DNA of 64,000 nt from Burkholderiaceae bacterium (GTDB taxonomy: Bacteria > Pseudomonadota > Gammaproteobacteria > Burkholderiales > Burkholderiaceae_B), in the NCBI GenBank assembly GCA_023653055.1, contig JAMNXR010000016.1, positions 19,850 through 83,849 on the forward strand, read 5' to 3'. Below, one piece after another: positions 16,425 through 25,756 of the stretch. How positions within the stretch are numbered: position 1 is the stretch's first letter; each line of letters opens with the position of its first letter. The notes below the pieces were generated by a model. It was not told the origin of the DNA, ran no database searches, and saw nothing but the letters and a program-made list of their open reading frames with translations. A program made the translations under genes and the position numbers.

Positions 16425-19400
16425 TCATGGGTGGCGCCGCAAGTCGAGTGTATAAGGAAATTCCGGCTCCGTGGTGTGAGGTACGAATGAAACCGAACCC
16501 GGCGTATGTTCAAGCCTGGAAAATCTTGCTAGTCGTCGACTTTCTGCCTCAAAGGCGTTCACGGGCAGCGTGTCATAACTCCGACCGCCGGGATGTGTCA
16601 CGTGATAGCGACATCCACCCATTGAGCGAGAAAGCCAGTTGTCCACCAAATCAAATGTTAAGGGTGCATGCACACCAATCGTCGGGTGCAACGCTGACGG
16701 TGGACTCCAGGCGCGATAACGCACCCCGATCACATACTCCCCTTCAGTCCCTGTCGGTTGAATACGTGGCACCACGCCATTAATTGCAATAGAAAATCTG
16801 TTGTCCACGTAACCGGATACTTTCAATTCAAGTCGCTCAACAGAAGCGTCAACGAGGCGAACCGTTCCCCCAGCACCGCTTTCTTCACCCATCACATGCC
16901 AAGGCTCAAGCGCTGTGCGTAAACTCAGGCGCACCTCTCGGAGATCTGTCTCGCCAATTAGAGGGAATCTAAACTCAGCATGAGGTGCAAACCATTTCAT
17001 ATCAAAGTGAAATCCAGCTGCCTGAAGCTCGGACAACACATCTTGAAAATCCATCAAGATGAAAGTAGGCAGCATAAACCGATCATGTAGCTGTGTACCC
17101 CAACGTGTCAGACGCGTCTGGCCGGGCGGTCTATAGGTCGTTTTCCAAAACCAGGCGACAAGTGCCCGAATAAGCAACTGCTGCACAAGACTCATTCGCG
17201 CATGAGGTGGCATTTCAAAACCACGCAACTCTAGCAACCCCAAACGTCCGCTTGGTCCATCTGGCGAATAAAGCTTGTCGATACTGAACTCCGCGCGATG
17301 CGTATTGCCCGTGACATCAATCAAAATATTACGTAACGCACGATCGATCATCCAGGGCGAACACCCACCAGGGCGTTTCATTTGGGTATCTATTTCTTTT
17401 AATGCGATCTCCAACTCGTACACTTGATCATTACGCGCCTCATCTACACGCGGCGACTGGCTGGTCGGGCCAACAAACAAACCAGAAAATAAATACGACA
17501 TCGAAGGGTGGTTATGCCAAAAGGTCAGCAAACTTGCCAGCACATCTGGACGCCGTAAAAAAGGACTATCTGCCGGGCTCGCCGCCCCCATCACAAAGTG
17601 ATTGCCTCCACCCGTGCCCGTATGACGGCCATCCACCATGAATTTTTCACAACTCAAGCGCGTTTCATGTGCGGCTTGATATAAAAATTCGGTATGTTGA
17701 ACAAGCTCCGACCAATTTTTTGCTGGGTGAATATTCACCTCTAAGACACCAGGATCAGGCGTCACTTGTAGCAGCATCATGCGGGCATCGCGCGGTGGCG
17801 GATAACCTTCCAGCACAATGCAAACATCCAGTTGCAGCGCCGTCTCCTCAACGATTTGCAATAGTGCCAAATAGTCTTCAAGATGCGTCAGAGGCGGCAT
17901 AAAAACATATAGCACGGCGCTCTCTGGCTCCAAAAACTCAAGCTTGGGGCCACTGCTCCGGTTTGGATTACGCACTTCGACACACAAGGCCGTTCGAATC
18001 AAATTGGCATGCGACTCAAACTTCGCTGGGGCGACGGTCTCTGTGTGTGGCACAGTCGATCTGTGCTGATGCGTAATAGGTGTCGATGTCCTCACCGAAT
18101 CAAGCGCATCAATCTTGTCAAAAGGATCGCGATCAATTGGATAGCGTCGATCCGTTTCGAGAGCCCATGGCAAAGAATCTAATGGCAACCTATATCCCAT
18201 TGGCGAATCGCCGGGGAGCAAATACAAGCGCGCATCGCGTAAATACCATACGCCAGATTCCCATCGGGTGATATCAGATGATCTCACACCCCTCAAAGAC
18301 TCTTTGCGAGTGAGTGGCAACGCATAACCAACAGGTTCGTCGAGTCGATGCTCAAAAACACGACGCAATCGCGCGCGCTCCATTTCATCATTAAGCTTTG
18401 AGTCAAATGGATCGACATTGATTGGCAGAGTTCGCTCTTTCCACAAATAGTAAAAAGTATCTTCGTAACCCGCTTGAATGTGTTGGCGACTAACGCCCAA
18501 GCGGCCCGCAACCGCATGCAAAAAAGCGTGTGCATCAGACGTTGTATAAAAGTGCGGCTCTCGCTCGTCCGCAAAAAGCTCGGGATGTTTCCAGCACGGC
18601 TGTCCATCTGTGCGCCAATACGCCGATAAGGTCCATCGGGGTAACTGCTCGCCGGGATACCATTTGCCCTGTCCAAAATGAAGAAACCCTGTAGCACCAT
18701 ATTGTTGTTGCAGACGATGCATCAACGCGAGCCCCAAACCACGCTTGGTAGGACCTAAGGCATCGGTGTTCCACTCCGCACCATCCCGATCTAGAGCAGA
18801 AACAAAAGTCGGCTCTCCCCCCATCGTTAGGCGAACATCCTGCGCCTCTAACCGAGCATCCACCTGCCCACCCAGTGCACCAATGCTCTCCCACTGTGCA
18901 TCGCTGTAAGGTTTTGTCACACGGGGGGTCTCATGCACCCGCTGTGCCGTCATTTGGTGCACAAACTCTACTTCACACTCTTCTAGCGCACCAGATATGG
19001 GCGCAGCTGACGAAGGTTCAGGAGTGCAAGCAATAGGAATATGGCCCTCACCGGCAAGCAAACCAGAAGTTGGGTCCAGGCCGACCCAGCCAGCCCCCGG
19101 CAAATACACCTCACACCAGGCATGTAAGTCGGTAAAGTCCTCGGTCGCGCCAGACGGACCATCCACCGCCTCGACATCTGGCTTCAATTGAATGAGGTAA
19201 CCTGAGACAAAGCGTGCCGCTAAACCAAAGTGACGAAACAACTGCACCAGCAACCAGCCCGAATCACGACAAGAGCCAGAAGCGAGCGACAGTGTTTCCT
19301 CTGGGGTTTGTACACCTGGCTCCATCCGAACGGTATAGCCCACCTTGCGGTGAACGCGGCTATTGAGCTCAACTAAAAAATCAATGCTTCGGCGCTCACG

Positions 19401-19808
19401 ACGAGGCACATTTTTAAAAAATGTTGTGAGCTGTGGACCCATTGGTGCAGCGACCAAATAAGGCGCAAGTTCTGCTTTGAGCTCTGGTGAATAGCTAAAG
19501 GGAAAGCGTTCAGACCCAGGCTCAAGAAAAAAATCAAATGGGTTGTAAACCGCGATTTCCGCCACAAGGTCAACAACAACTTCAAATGTGCGCGTTTTCT
19601 CCGGAATCACAACACGAGCGAGATAATTTGCAAAAGGATCTTGCTGCCAATTCAGGAAATGCATCGCTGGCTCTATCCGGAGCGCATACGAAAGTATGCG
19701 GGTGCGGCAGTGTGGCGCAGGTCTCAGCCGAATCACTTGGGGACCCAGCGTGATCAACTGATCGTAGCGATACGTTGTAACGTGATGAAGTGCGACATGG
19801 ATAGGCAT
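16425..19808 (-). CDS. transglutaminase-DUF2126 fusion protein
   Basis: An 1127-residue protein. Residues 1-300 carry a transglutaminase N-terminal domain and catalytic core: Cys in SGSCRDSGWLL, His in DLHAWCEVY, Asp in GLDPTSG. The remaining roughly 800 residues match DUF2126, with TMGGEPTFVSALDRDGAEWN, GTGGGNHFVMG and LLELRGFEMPPHARM. The His/Glu/Arg-rich GGGNHF segment suggests a glutamine-synthetase-like (COOH-NH2 ligase) active site, which is how this family has been interpreted. It heads the leftward operon, with its start 167 bp from the divergent ATP-grasp gene. Role: probable peptide ligase/peptidase; substrate unknown. Confidence 0.92.
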   Translation of the reverse strand: MPIHVALHHVTTYRYDQLITLGPQVIRLRPAPHCRTRILSYALRIEPAMHFLNWQQDPFANYLARVVIPEKTRTFEVVVDLVAEIAVYNPFDFFLEPGSERFPFSYSPELKAELAPYLVAAPMGPQLTTFFKNVPRRERRSIDFLVELNSRVHRKVGYTVRMEPGVQTPEETLSLASGSCRDSGWLLVQLFRHFGLAARFVSGYLIQLKPDVEAVDGPSGATEDFTDLHAWCEVYLPGAGWVGLDPTSGLLAGEGHIPIACTPEPSSAAPISGALEECEVEFVHQMTAQRVHETPRVTKPYSDAQWESIGALGGQVDARLEAQDVRLTMGGEPTFVSALDRDGAEWNTDALGPTKRGLGLALMHRLQQQYGATGFLHFGQGKWYPGEQLPRWTLSAYWRTDGQPCWKHPELFADEREPHFYTTSDAHAFLHAVAGRLGVSRQHIQAGYEDTFYYLWKERTLPINVDPFDSKLNDEMERARLRRVFEHRLDEPVGYALPLTRKESLRGVRSSDITRWESGVWYLRDARLYLLPGDSPMGYRLPLDSLPWALETDRRYPIDRDPFDKIDALDSVRTSTPITHQHRSTVPHTETVAPAKFESHANLIRTALCVEVRNPNRSSGPKLEFLEPESAVLYVFMPPLTHLEDYLALLQIVEETALQLDVCIVLEGYPPPRDARMMLLQVTPDPGVLEVNIHPAKNWSELVQHTEFLYQAAHETRLSCEKFMVDGRHTGTGGGNHFVMGAASPADSPFLRRPDVLASLLTFWHNHPSMSYLFSGLFVGPTSQSPRVDEARNDQVYELEIALKEIDTQMKRPGGCSPWMIDRALRNILIDVTGNTHRAEFSIDKLYSPDGPSGRLGLLELRGFEMPPHARMSLVQQLLIRALVAWFWKTTYRPPGQTRLTRWGTQLHDRFMLPTFILMDFQDVLSELQAAGFHFDMKWFAPHAEFRFPLIGETDLREVRLSLRTALEPWHVMGEESGAGGTVRLVDASVERLELKVSGYVDNRFSIAINGVVPRIQPTGTEGEYVIGVRYRAWSPPSALHPTIGVHAPLTFDLVDNWLSRSMGGCRYHVTHPGGRSYDTLPVNAFEAESRRLARFSRLEHTPGSVSFVPHTTEPEFPYTLDLRRHP

Positions 19809-19817
19809 ACTTATTCA

Positions 19818-19908
19818 AAGCAATATCCATGCCAGTTGAGGCCTCTTATCCAGGCCCTTGGACCCGCCCGCGTGACCGCCAGTGAGGGGCGTGGCATAGA
19901 TATTGCTT
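19818..19908. repeat. long imperfect inverted repeat in the divergent promoter gap
   Basis: Two 16-base arms, AAGCAATATCCATGCC (19818-19833) and GGCATAGATATTGCTT (19893-19908), are complementary except for one position and stand 59 bases apart. They lie between the divergent starts of the DUF2126 and ATP-grasp genes. They could be paired operator sites for one regulator or form a stem in either transcript. No protein binding is shown by sequence alone. Confidence 0.6.
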
Positions 19909-19974
19909 AATTAGACCAGTAGCCCGCGCTGAAGGTTGCGCGCAATCCCTGCGAACGAAGACGGACACCCTGAC

Positions 19975-21447
19975 ATGCGGCAAGCCACGCAAACCATGCT
20001 TTTGAACGATATTTTTGACGAAATGCTAGAGACCGCTCAAGCGCATACGTCTCTGTCGCCTGTCACGCGCGCGCATTACCAAAGCTTTGCGCATTGGCTC
20101 TCCCAACAGCCGGAGCAACTGATTGCCGCCCGCCGTGAAGAGGCTGAGCTCATTTTCCGGCGTGTCGGCATCACTTTCGCGGTCTATGGTGACACAGATG
20201 GCACTGAGCGCACCATCCCTTTCGACATTGTTCCTCGGATCTTTCCTGCGGCAGAATGGGAGCGCCTTGAGCGCGGGCTTAGGCAACGGGTGCGAGCGAT
20301 GAACATGTTTCTGCACGATGTCTACCATGATCAAAAAATTATAAAAGCTGGCATCATTCCTGCAGAGCAAGTACTCAATAACGCGCAGTATCGAACGCAA
20401 ATGAAAGGCGTAAAAGTCCCGCTCGGCATCTACGCGCACATAGCAGGGATCGATATCGTTCGCGCCAATCACGGCGCACAGACGGGTGAGCTATTTGTAC
20501 TCGAAGACAATTTGCGTGTGCCCTCAGGCGTTTCGTACATGCTTGAAAATAGAAAAATGATGATGCGCCTTTTTCCAGAGCTCTTTGCCAATCATCGCGT
20601 CGAACCTGTCGATCACTACCCAGACTTGCTACTTGAAACGCTTCGCGATACGTTCAGAAACTCTGTACTTCGCCCTAACGTAGTCGTCTTAACCCCAGGC
20701 ATGTATAACTCAGCCTATTTTGAGCATGCATTTTTGGCACAACAAATGGGCGTAGAGCTCGTAGAAGGACAAGATCTGTTTGTCAAAGATGATTGTGTAT
20801 TCATGCGCACTACCCAAGGACCAAGAAAAATCGATGTTATTTACCGGCGTGTCGATGATGACTTTCTGGACCCTGAGGTCTTTAGACATGACTCCACGCT
20901 TGGACCTGCAGGGCTGCTACGCGCGTATCGGGCCGGCAACGTTGCGATCTGCAATGCCATCGGCACAGGTGTCGCAGACGATAAATCTATCTACCCTTAT
21001 GTGCCAGACATGATTCGGTTTTACCTGAGCGAAGAACCCCTCATCGCAAACGTACCTACCTTTCAATGCCGTAAACCTGACGAGCTTTCGTACGTGATTC
21101 AAAACATGGCCGAACTCGTCGTAAAAGAAGTCCATGGCGCAGGTGGTTACGGTATGTTGGTCGGCCCCGCCTCCAGCCAAAGTGAGATCGATGACTTTAA
21201 AGCGCGCGTACTCGCCAACCCCAATAACTACATTGCTCAACCAACGCTTGCCTTGTCAACTTGTCCAACCTATGTCGAGTCAGGCATCGCACCGCGACAT
21301 ATCGATTTGCGCCCCTTCGTTCTTTCGGGCGAACATGTCCGCATGGTGCCAGGTGGCCTCACCCGCGTAGCGTTGAAAGAAGGCTCGCTCGTCGTGAACT
21401 CCTCACAGGGTGGCGGCACCAAAGATACCTGGATTCTGGAGCACTGA
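19975..21447 (+). CDS. circularly permuted ATP-grasp protein (stand-alone)
   Basis: A 490-residue protein from ATG 19975 (TTG 19936 and ATG 19996 are alternatives). It has the complete permuted ATP-grasp motif set: FVLEDNLRVPSGVSYMLENR near residue 185, VVLTPGMYNSAYFEHAFLAQQMGVELVEG, YRRVDDDFLDP, GNVAICNAIGTGVADDKS and a C-terminal LVVNSSQGGGTKDTW. It is the canonical partner of the alpha-E gene that starts 1 bp after its stop. Predicted to ligate amino acids or peptides with ATP. The paralogue at 13896-16406 carries the same fold fused to alpha-E. Confidence 0.92.
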   Translation: MRQATQTMLLNDIFDEMLETAQAHTSLSPVTRAHYQSFAHWLSQQPEQLIAARREEAELIFRRVGITFAVYGDTDGTERTIPFDIVPRIFPAAEWERLERGLRQRVRAMNMFLHDVYHDQKIIKAGIIPAEQVLNNAQYRTQMKGVKVPLGIYAHIAGIDIVRANHGAQTGELFVLEDNLRVPSGVSYMLENRKMMMRLFPELFANHRVEPVDHYPDLLLETLRDTFRNSVLRPNVVVLTPGMYNSAYFEHAFLAQQMGVELVEGQDLFVKDDCVFMRTTQGPRKIDVIYRRVDDDFLDPEVFRHDSTLGPAGLLRAYRAGNVAICNAIGTGVADDKSIYPYVPDMIRFYLSEEPLIANVPTFQCRKPDELSYVIQNMAELVVKEVHGAGGYGMLVGPASSQSEIDDFKARVLANPNNYIAQPTLALSTCPTYVESGIAPRHIDLRPFVLSGEHVRMVPGGLTRVALKEGSLVVNSSQGGGTKDTWILEH

Positions 21448-21448
21448 G

Positions 21449-22435
21449 ATGACAAACATGCTCTCAAGAACTGCCGATCATCTCTACTGGATGTCACGCT
21501 ACACAGAGCGTGCGGAAAACACCGCGCGCATGCTTGATGTCAATTATCAAATGTCGTTGTTTCCTCAGTCCACTCAAACCGTCGAAAATACTTGGCGAGC
21601 CTTACTCGACATTTCTGAGTTGTCAGATGACTATGACTCTCGCCATGACGCGCTCACGCCACCGGGTGTGATGCAATTTATGGTGAGTGATATCAATAAT
21701 CTTTCATCCATTATGCGTTGCTTTCAAGCCGCGCGCGAAAATGCACGCGCGGTACGTGGTGCTATCACCACAGAGCTTTGGGAAACCATCAACACCACCT
21801 GGCTCGAGGCTCAGCGCATGCTGCACACAGGCATGATGCAACGTTCTCCCGCAGAGTTTTTTGAATGGGTTAAATTTCGCTCACACCTGACGCGTGGCGT
21901 CAATAACGGCACGATGATGCGTGGTGAGGTGTATGACTTTATTCAGCTCGGTACTTTTTTAGAAAGGGCAGATAACACCGCTCGTTTGCTCGATGTCAAA
22001 TTTCTTGCCGCAGCCGCCTCGCAAGACGAGCGTCTTGATGCCGTCGACGAGTTTTATTACTGGGCAGCAATTTTGCGTTCCGTTTCTGCATTTGAAAACT
22101 ACCGTAAAGTCTACCGTGATGTCATCACCCCAGAGCGCATCGCCGAACTCTTAATTCTTCGCACCAACATGCCCAGATCGCTCGTTGCTTGCCTGCAGGA
22201 AATTGTCGACACGCTGGCACGCGTACGAAACATTTATTCAGGTAATACTCATCATGCTGCGCTTAGCCTGCTCACAACATTAAGAGACCAGACAATTGAA
22301 GAGATCTTGGCGATCGGCCTGCATGAGTATCTGACAGAATTTTTAAGCCAAATCAATCTCGTTGGCACCGGGATCAGCAAAGACTTTCTTGTTCCACTGA
22401 GCGATACCCCAGAGGAAGGCGACCTCGCCAGCTAA
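21449..22435 (+). CDS. alpha-E domain protein
   Basis: A 328-residue helical protein from ATG 21449; an upstream in-frame GTG at 21410 would overlap the ATP-grasp gene and is unlikely. The alpha-E signature MLSRTADHLYWMSRYTERAENTARMLD opens the protein and recurs as FIQLGTFLERADNTARLLDVK near residue 170. This duplicated helical pattern marks the family. It follows the ATP-grasp gene at 1 bp, so the two are likely a complex. Function is unproven; the domain is known only from such clusters. Confidence 0.92.
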   Translation: MTNMLSRTADHLYWMSRYTERAENTARMLDVNYQMSLFPQSTQTVENTWRALLDISELSDDYDSRHDALTPPGVMQFMVSDINNLSSIMRCFQAARENARAVRGAITTELWETINTTWLEAQRMLHTGMMQRSPAEFFEWVKFRSHLTRGVNNGTMMRGEVYDFIQLGTFLERADNTARLLDVKFLAAAASQDERLDAVDEFYYWAAILRSVSAFENYRKVYRDVITPERIAELLILRTNMPRSLVACLQEIVDTLARVRNIYSGNTHHAALSLLTTLRDQTIEEILAIGLHEYLTEFLSQINLVGTGISKDFLVPLSDTPEEGDLAS

Positions 22436-22456
22436 AAAATAATCCCGACTGAGACT

Positions 22457-22620
22457 GGCTTAGCGTACAATGTGGTTACGGTACAACGTTCCAGTCCTCG
22501 TGCCGCGCTAAGCCCCAACTCTGTGGGCGCTCGCCTCCAAGGCGTTTTTACTCCCTGTTCGTCTGCCCCGATTGGAGTCCGCATTTAGTTGCGGACCGGC
22601 ACGACGATGGAGCTGTTCTC
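22457..22620 (+). promoter_or_regulatory. structured rhlE leader with terminator-like hairpin
   Basis: The 185-bp gap before rhlE holds three inverted repeats. GGCTTAGCG (22457-22465) pairs with CGCTAAGCC (22506-22514). CGCCT-CCA-AGGCG (22532-22544) is followed directly by TTTTT (22545-22549), a short Rho-independent-terminator shape. GTCCGCA (22577-22583) pairs with TGCGGAC (22590-22596) just before the ribosome site GGAG (22609-22612). TACAAT at 22466-22471 could be a -10 box, with no good -35. The hairpin plus T-tract can end the alpha-E transcript or attenuate rhlE. Confidence 0.55.
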
Positions 22621-24075
22621 TTGTCTACTTCTGTTACTTTTGCTGACCTCGGGTTGGCCGATCCTCTTATGCGTGCGATTGCCGATGCCGGCTACACCAT
22701 ACCCACTCCTATCCAAGCGCAAGCCATTCCTCGCGTCCTCGCGGGCGGAGACTTGCTCGCCGCCGCACAAACCGGCACGGGTAAAACCGCTGGTTTTACG
22801 CTCCCTATTTTGCACATGCTGCTTGCCAAGCCGCTTGAGCTGCGCAAACCTGGCCGCCCACGCGTACTGATTCTCACGCCTACCCGCGAATTGACCGCAC
22901 AAGTCGAAGAGTCCGTCAAAACTTACGGTGTTCACACCAAAATTTCCTCTATGGTGATTTTTGGTGGCGTCAACATCAACCCCCAGACCAATGCCTTGCG
23001 CAAACCCGTCGACATCTTGGTGGCAACACCGGGTCGTTTACTGGATCATTGCCAGCAACGCAACGTAGACTTGTCTGGTGTAGAAATTCTCGTCCTGGAC
23101 GAAGCAGACCGTATGCTTGACATGGGTTTTATCCGTGACATTCGCAAAATTCTTGCCTTGCTCCCACGCCAGCGTCAAAACCTGCTCTTTTCAGCGACGT
23201 TCTCGGACGAAATCCGTGAGCTTTCCAAAGGCGTCCTCAATAACGCTTCTGAGGTTTCCGTGGCCGCCCGCAACACGACGGCTGAGCGCGTTGACCAAAC
23301 CGTTCACATGGTGCCCCAGGCGCACAAACGCGACATCCTTAGCCACATCATTCGCGAAAGCGGCTGGCATCAGGTGTTGGTCTTTACACGTACCAAGCAT
23401 GGTGCAAATCGCCTCGCTGAAAAACTCGTTAAAGACGGTTTGTCTGCCTCGGCCATTCACGGGAACAAGAGTCAAGCCGCCCGTACGCGTGCACTAGATG
23501 ATTTCAAAAAGGGTAAAGTCGCCGTACTGGTCGCGACCGATATCGCAGCCCGCGGTCTCGATATCGACCAACTACCTCAAGTCGTGAACTTCGAATTGCC
23601 CAACGTACCCGAGGACTACGTGCACCGCATTGGTCGTACGGGTCGTGCAGGTGCCGCAGGCTCAGCCGTGTCTTTAGTGGATTCGAGCGAAGTCAAATAC
23701 CTCAAAGCCATCGAACGCATTATTAAAAAACAGATTCCACAGGTCCCGGCCCCGACGGGCTGGACGGCTTCGCCTGCCTCCCCACATGATGCGGACGATG
23801 AGGCACGCTCTGAGGGTCGCCGCGACGGCCCACGTCGCCCCCCGCAACGCTCCTCCCGCCCTGCCGGCCCTTCGAGTACAGGTGCCCCTCGTCCAGCGCG
23901 TGCTGGTCAAGGTGCAGGACATGCGCCCCGCCGTGACGTTCAAGGCAGCGGTCGTGCCCCATCGGGTCACGCCCCTGCGCGCGCAGGCTCCGGCGGTCCG
24001 GTTCGCACCGGTTCGGGCTCTAATAGCCCAAGCCAAGCCAATCGCCCCCGTCGCCCAGCTCTTTTTAACAAGTAA
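22621..24075 (+). CDS. rhlE: DEAD-box RNA helicase RhlE
   Basis: A 484-residue helicase starting at TTG 22621, set by GGAG eight bases upstream and by the family N-terminus ([33 protein letters not shown]). Motifs in order: [50 protein letters not shown] and [10 protein letters not shown]. After residue about 375 comes a basic Pro/Arg/Gly-rich disordered tail ending [11 protein letters not shown], typical of RhlE. It unwinds RNA in ribosome assembly and RNA decay. The leader structure suggests post-transcriptional control. Confidence 0.94.
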   Translation: MSTSVTFADLGLADPLMRAIADAGYTIPTPIQAQAIPRVLAGGDLLAAAQTGTGKTAGFTLPILHMLLAKPLELRKPGRPRVLILTPTRELTAQVEESVKTYGVHTKISSMVIFGGVNINPQTNALRKPVDILVATPGRLLDHCQQRNVDLSGVEILVLDEADRMLDMGFIRDIRKILALLPRQRQNLLFSATFSDEIRELSKGVLNNASEVSVAARNTTAERVDQTVHMVPQAHKRDILSHIIRESGWHQVLVFTRTKHGANRLAEKLVKDGLSASAIHGNKSQAARTRALDDFKKGKVAVLVATDIAARGLDIDQLPQVVNFELPNVPEDYVHRIGRTGRAGAAGSAVSLVDSSEVKYLKAIERIIKKQIPQVPAPTGWTASPASPHDADDEARSEGRRDGPRRPPQRSSRPAGPSSTGAPRPARAGQGAGHAPRRDVQGSGRAPSGHAPARAGSGGPVRTGSGSNSPSQANRPRRPALFNK

Positions 24076-24086
24076 CTTGCCCGCAA

Positions 24087-24109
24087 ACAGGCTGGCGCGT
24101 CCAGCCTGT
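24087..24109 (+). repeat. perfect hairpin between rhlE and prfC
   Basis: ACAGGCTGG (24087-24095) and CCAGCCTGT (24101-24109) form a 9-bp stem with a 5-base loop. No T-tract follows, so it is not a classical terminator. It lies 13 bases upstream of prfC and could slow exonucleases or hide the prfC ribosome site. Confidence 0.6.
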
Positions 24110-24122
24110 AAAATCTGTCATC

Positions 24123-25733
24123 ATGAGTATTCAATCTGAAGTTGCGCGACGCAGAACGTTCGCCATTATTTCTCACCCTGACGCCGGTAAAACGACACTC
24201 ACCGAAAAGCTCCTGCTTTTCGCGGGTGCGATTCAAATCGCCGGCAGCGTCAAGGCACGCAAGGCTTCACGTCATGCGTCCTCAGACTGGATGGAAATCG
24301 AAAAGCAAAGAGGTATTTCCGTTGCCTCCTCCGTGATGCAAATGGAGTATCGCGATTGCGTGATCAATTTGCTCGACACCCCGGGCCACCAGGATTTTTC
24401 CGAAGACACCTACCGCGTCCTGACGGCTGTTGATGCCGCACTCATGGTGATCGACGCGGCAAACGGCGTTGAACCACAAACCATTCGCTTGCTGCAAGTC
24501 TGTCGTGCACGCAATACCCCCATCATTACCTTTATTAACAAAATGGACCGAGAGGTTCGCGATCCGCTTGAGCTGCTGTCCGAAATTGAACAGCACATTG
24601 GCATGGATGCCGTGCCCTTCTCTTGGCCGGTTGGTATGGGCAAAGCCTTCGGTGGCGTATTCGATATTCAGCGCGACCGCATGCGTCTTTTCCGTCCAGG
24701 ACAAGAGCGTCGCAATGACAGCACGGATGACTTTATTGACGGGCTAGACAACCCTGAAATCGCCAAGCGGTTTGGCTCAGCTTTTGAACAAGCCAAAGGC
24801 GAGATCGAACTCATACAAGCTGCCGCGCCAACCTTCGACCACGATGCTTTTTTAGCAGGCAAGCAAACCCCAATCTTTTTCGGTTCCGCCATCAATAACT
24901 TTGGCGTCCAAGAGGTATTAGATGCCTTGGTCGACCAAGCGCCACCCCCTGGCTCCCGCCAAGCGCTGGAGCGCGTTGTCCATCCCGAAGAGCCCAAATT
25001 TACCGGTGTCGTGTTTAAGGTCCAAGCAAACATGGATCCTGCACACCGCGATCGCGTTGCTTTTGTTCGGGTGAGCTCAGGTAAGTTTGAACGCGGGATG
25101 CGTCTTAAAGTTTCGCGCAATGGTAAAGAAATCCGCCCCAACAACGTTGTGTCTTTTTTGTCACAACGCCGTGAACTTGTGGATGAGGCCTATGCGGGCG
25201 ACGTCATTGGTATCCCGAACCATGGGATCCTGCACCTCGGTGATGTGTTAACTGAGGGCGAAGCCTTACATTTTACCGGTCTGCCATTTTTTGCACCCGA
25301 ACTCTTTCAAGCGGTTGAAACCAAAGATCCACTTCGGATCAAACAGCTTCGCACAGGTCTGCTTCAGCTTGGCGAAGAAGGTGCCATCCAAGTATTTAAG
25401 CCTATTGCCGCAGGTGGTGCGATGCTGCTTGGCGCGGTCGGCCAGCTTCAATTTGAAGTCGTGGCCCATCGCCTACAAGCCGAATACGGCGCCGAAGCCC
25501 GGTTGATGCCTTCTCGCTACAACATGGCCCGCTGGATTACGGCCGAAGATCCGAAAGAATTGCGCAAATTCATCGATGCGAATGCCTCTCATATCGCCTA
25601 TGATGTAGTCGAAGCACCGGCCTTCCTCGTCTCGTCAACTGCGCAACTTCGGGTCGCCGAAGAGCGCCACCCGGCGATTCGGTTTCATGCAATGCGTGAA
25701 CACGGTGGCCAAGTGTTTGCTGACAAAGTCTGA
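24123..25733 (+). CDS. prfC: peptide chain release factor 3
   Basis: A 536-residue translational GTPase that recycles RF1/RF2 from the ribosome after termination. GTPase motifs: SHPDAGKTTLTEKLL (P-loop, near residue 18), RGISVASSVMQM (switch I), DTPGHQDF (switch II) and FINKMDRE (specificity). The C-terminal RF3-specific domains are complete. It starts 47 bp after rhlE, so cotranscription is likely. No clear ribosome site is seen just before the ATG; a hairpin lies there. Confidence 0.96.
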   Translation: MSIQSEVARRRTFAIISHPDAGKTTLTEKLLLFAGAIQIAGSVKARKASRHASSDWMEIEKQRGISVASSVMQMEYRDCVINLLDTPGHQDFSEDTYRVLTAVDAALMVIDAANGVEPQTIRLLQVCRARNTPIITFINKMDREVRDPLELLSEIEQHIGMDAVPFSWPVGMGKAFGGVFDIQRDRMRLFRPGQERRNDSTDDFIDGLDNPEIAKRFGSAFEQAKGEIELIQAAAPTFDHDAFLAGKQTPIFFGSAINNFGVQEVLDALVDQAPPPGSRQALERVVHPEEPKFTGVVFKVQANMDPAHRDRVAFVRVSSGKFERGMRLKVSRNGKEIRPNNVVSFLSQRRELVDEAYAGDVIGIPNHGILHLGDVLTEGEALHFTGLPFFAPELFQAVETKDPLRIKQLRTGLLQLGEEGAIQVFKPIAAGGAMLLGAVGQLQFEVVAHRLQAEYGAEARLMPSRYNMARWITAEDPKELRKFIDANASHIAYDVVEAPAFLVSSTAQLRVAEERHPAIRFHAMREHGGQVFADKV

Positions 25734-25756
25734 CACCCTGTCAATCAGAGATCCTT

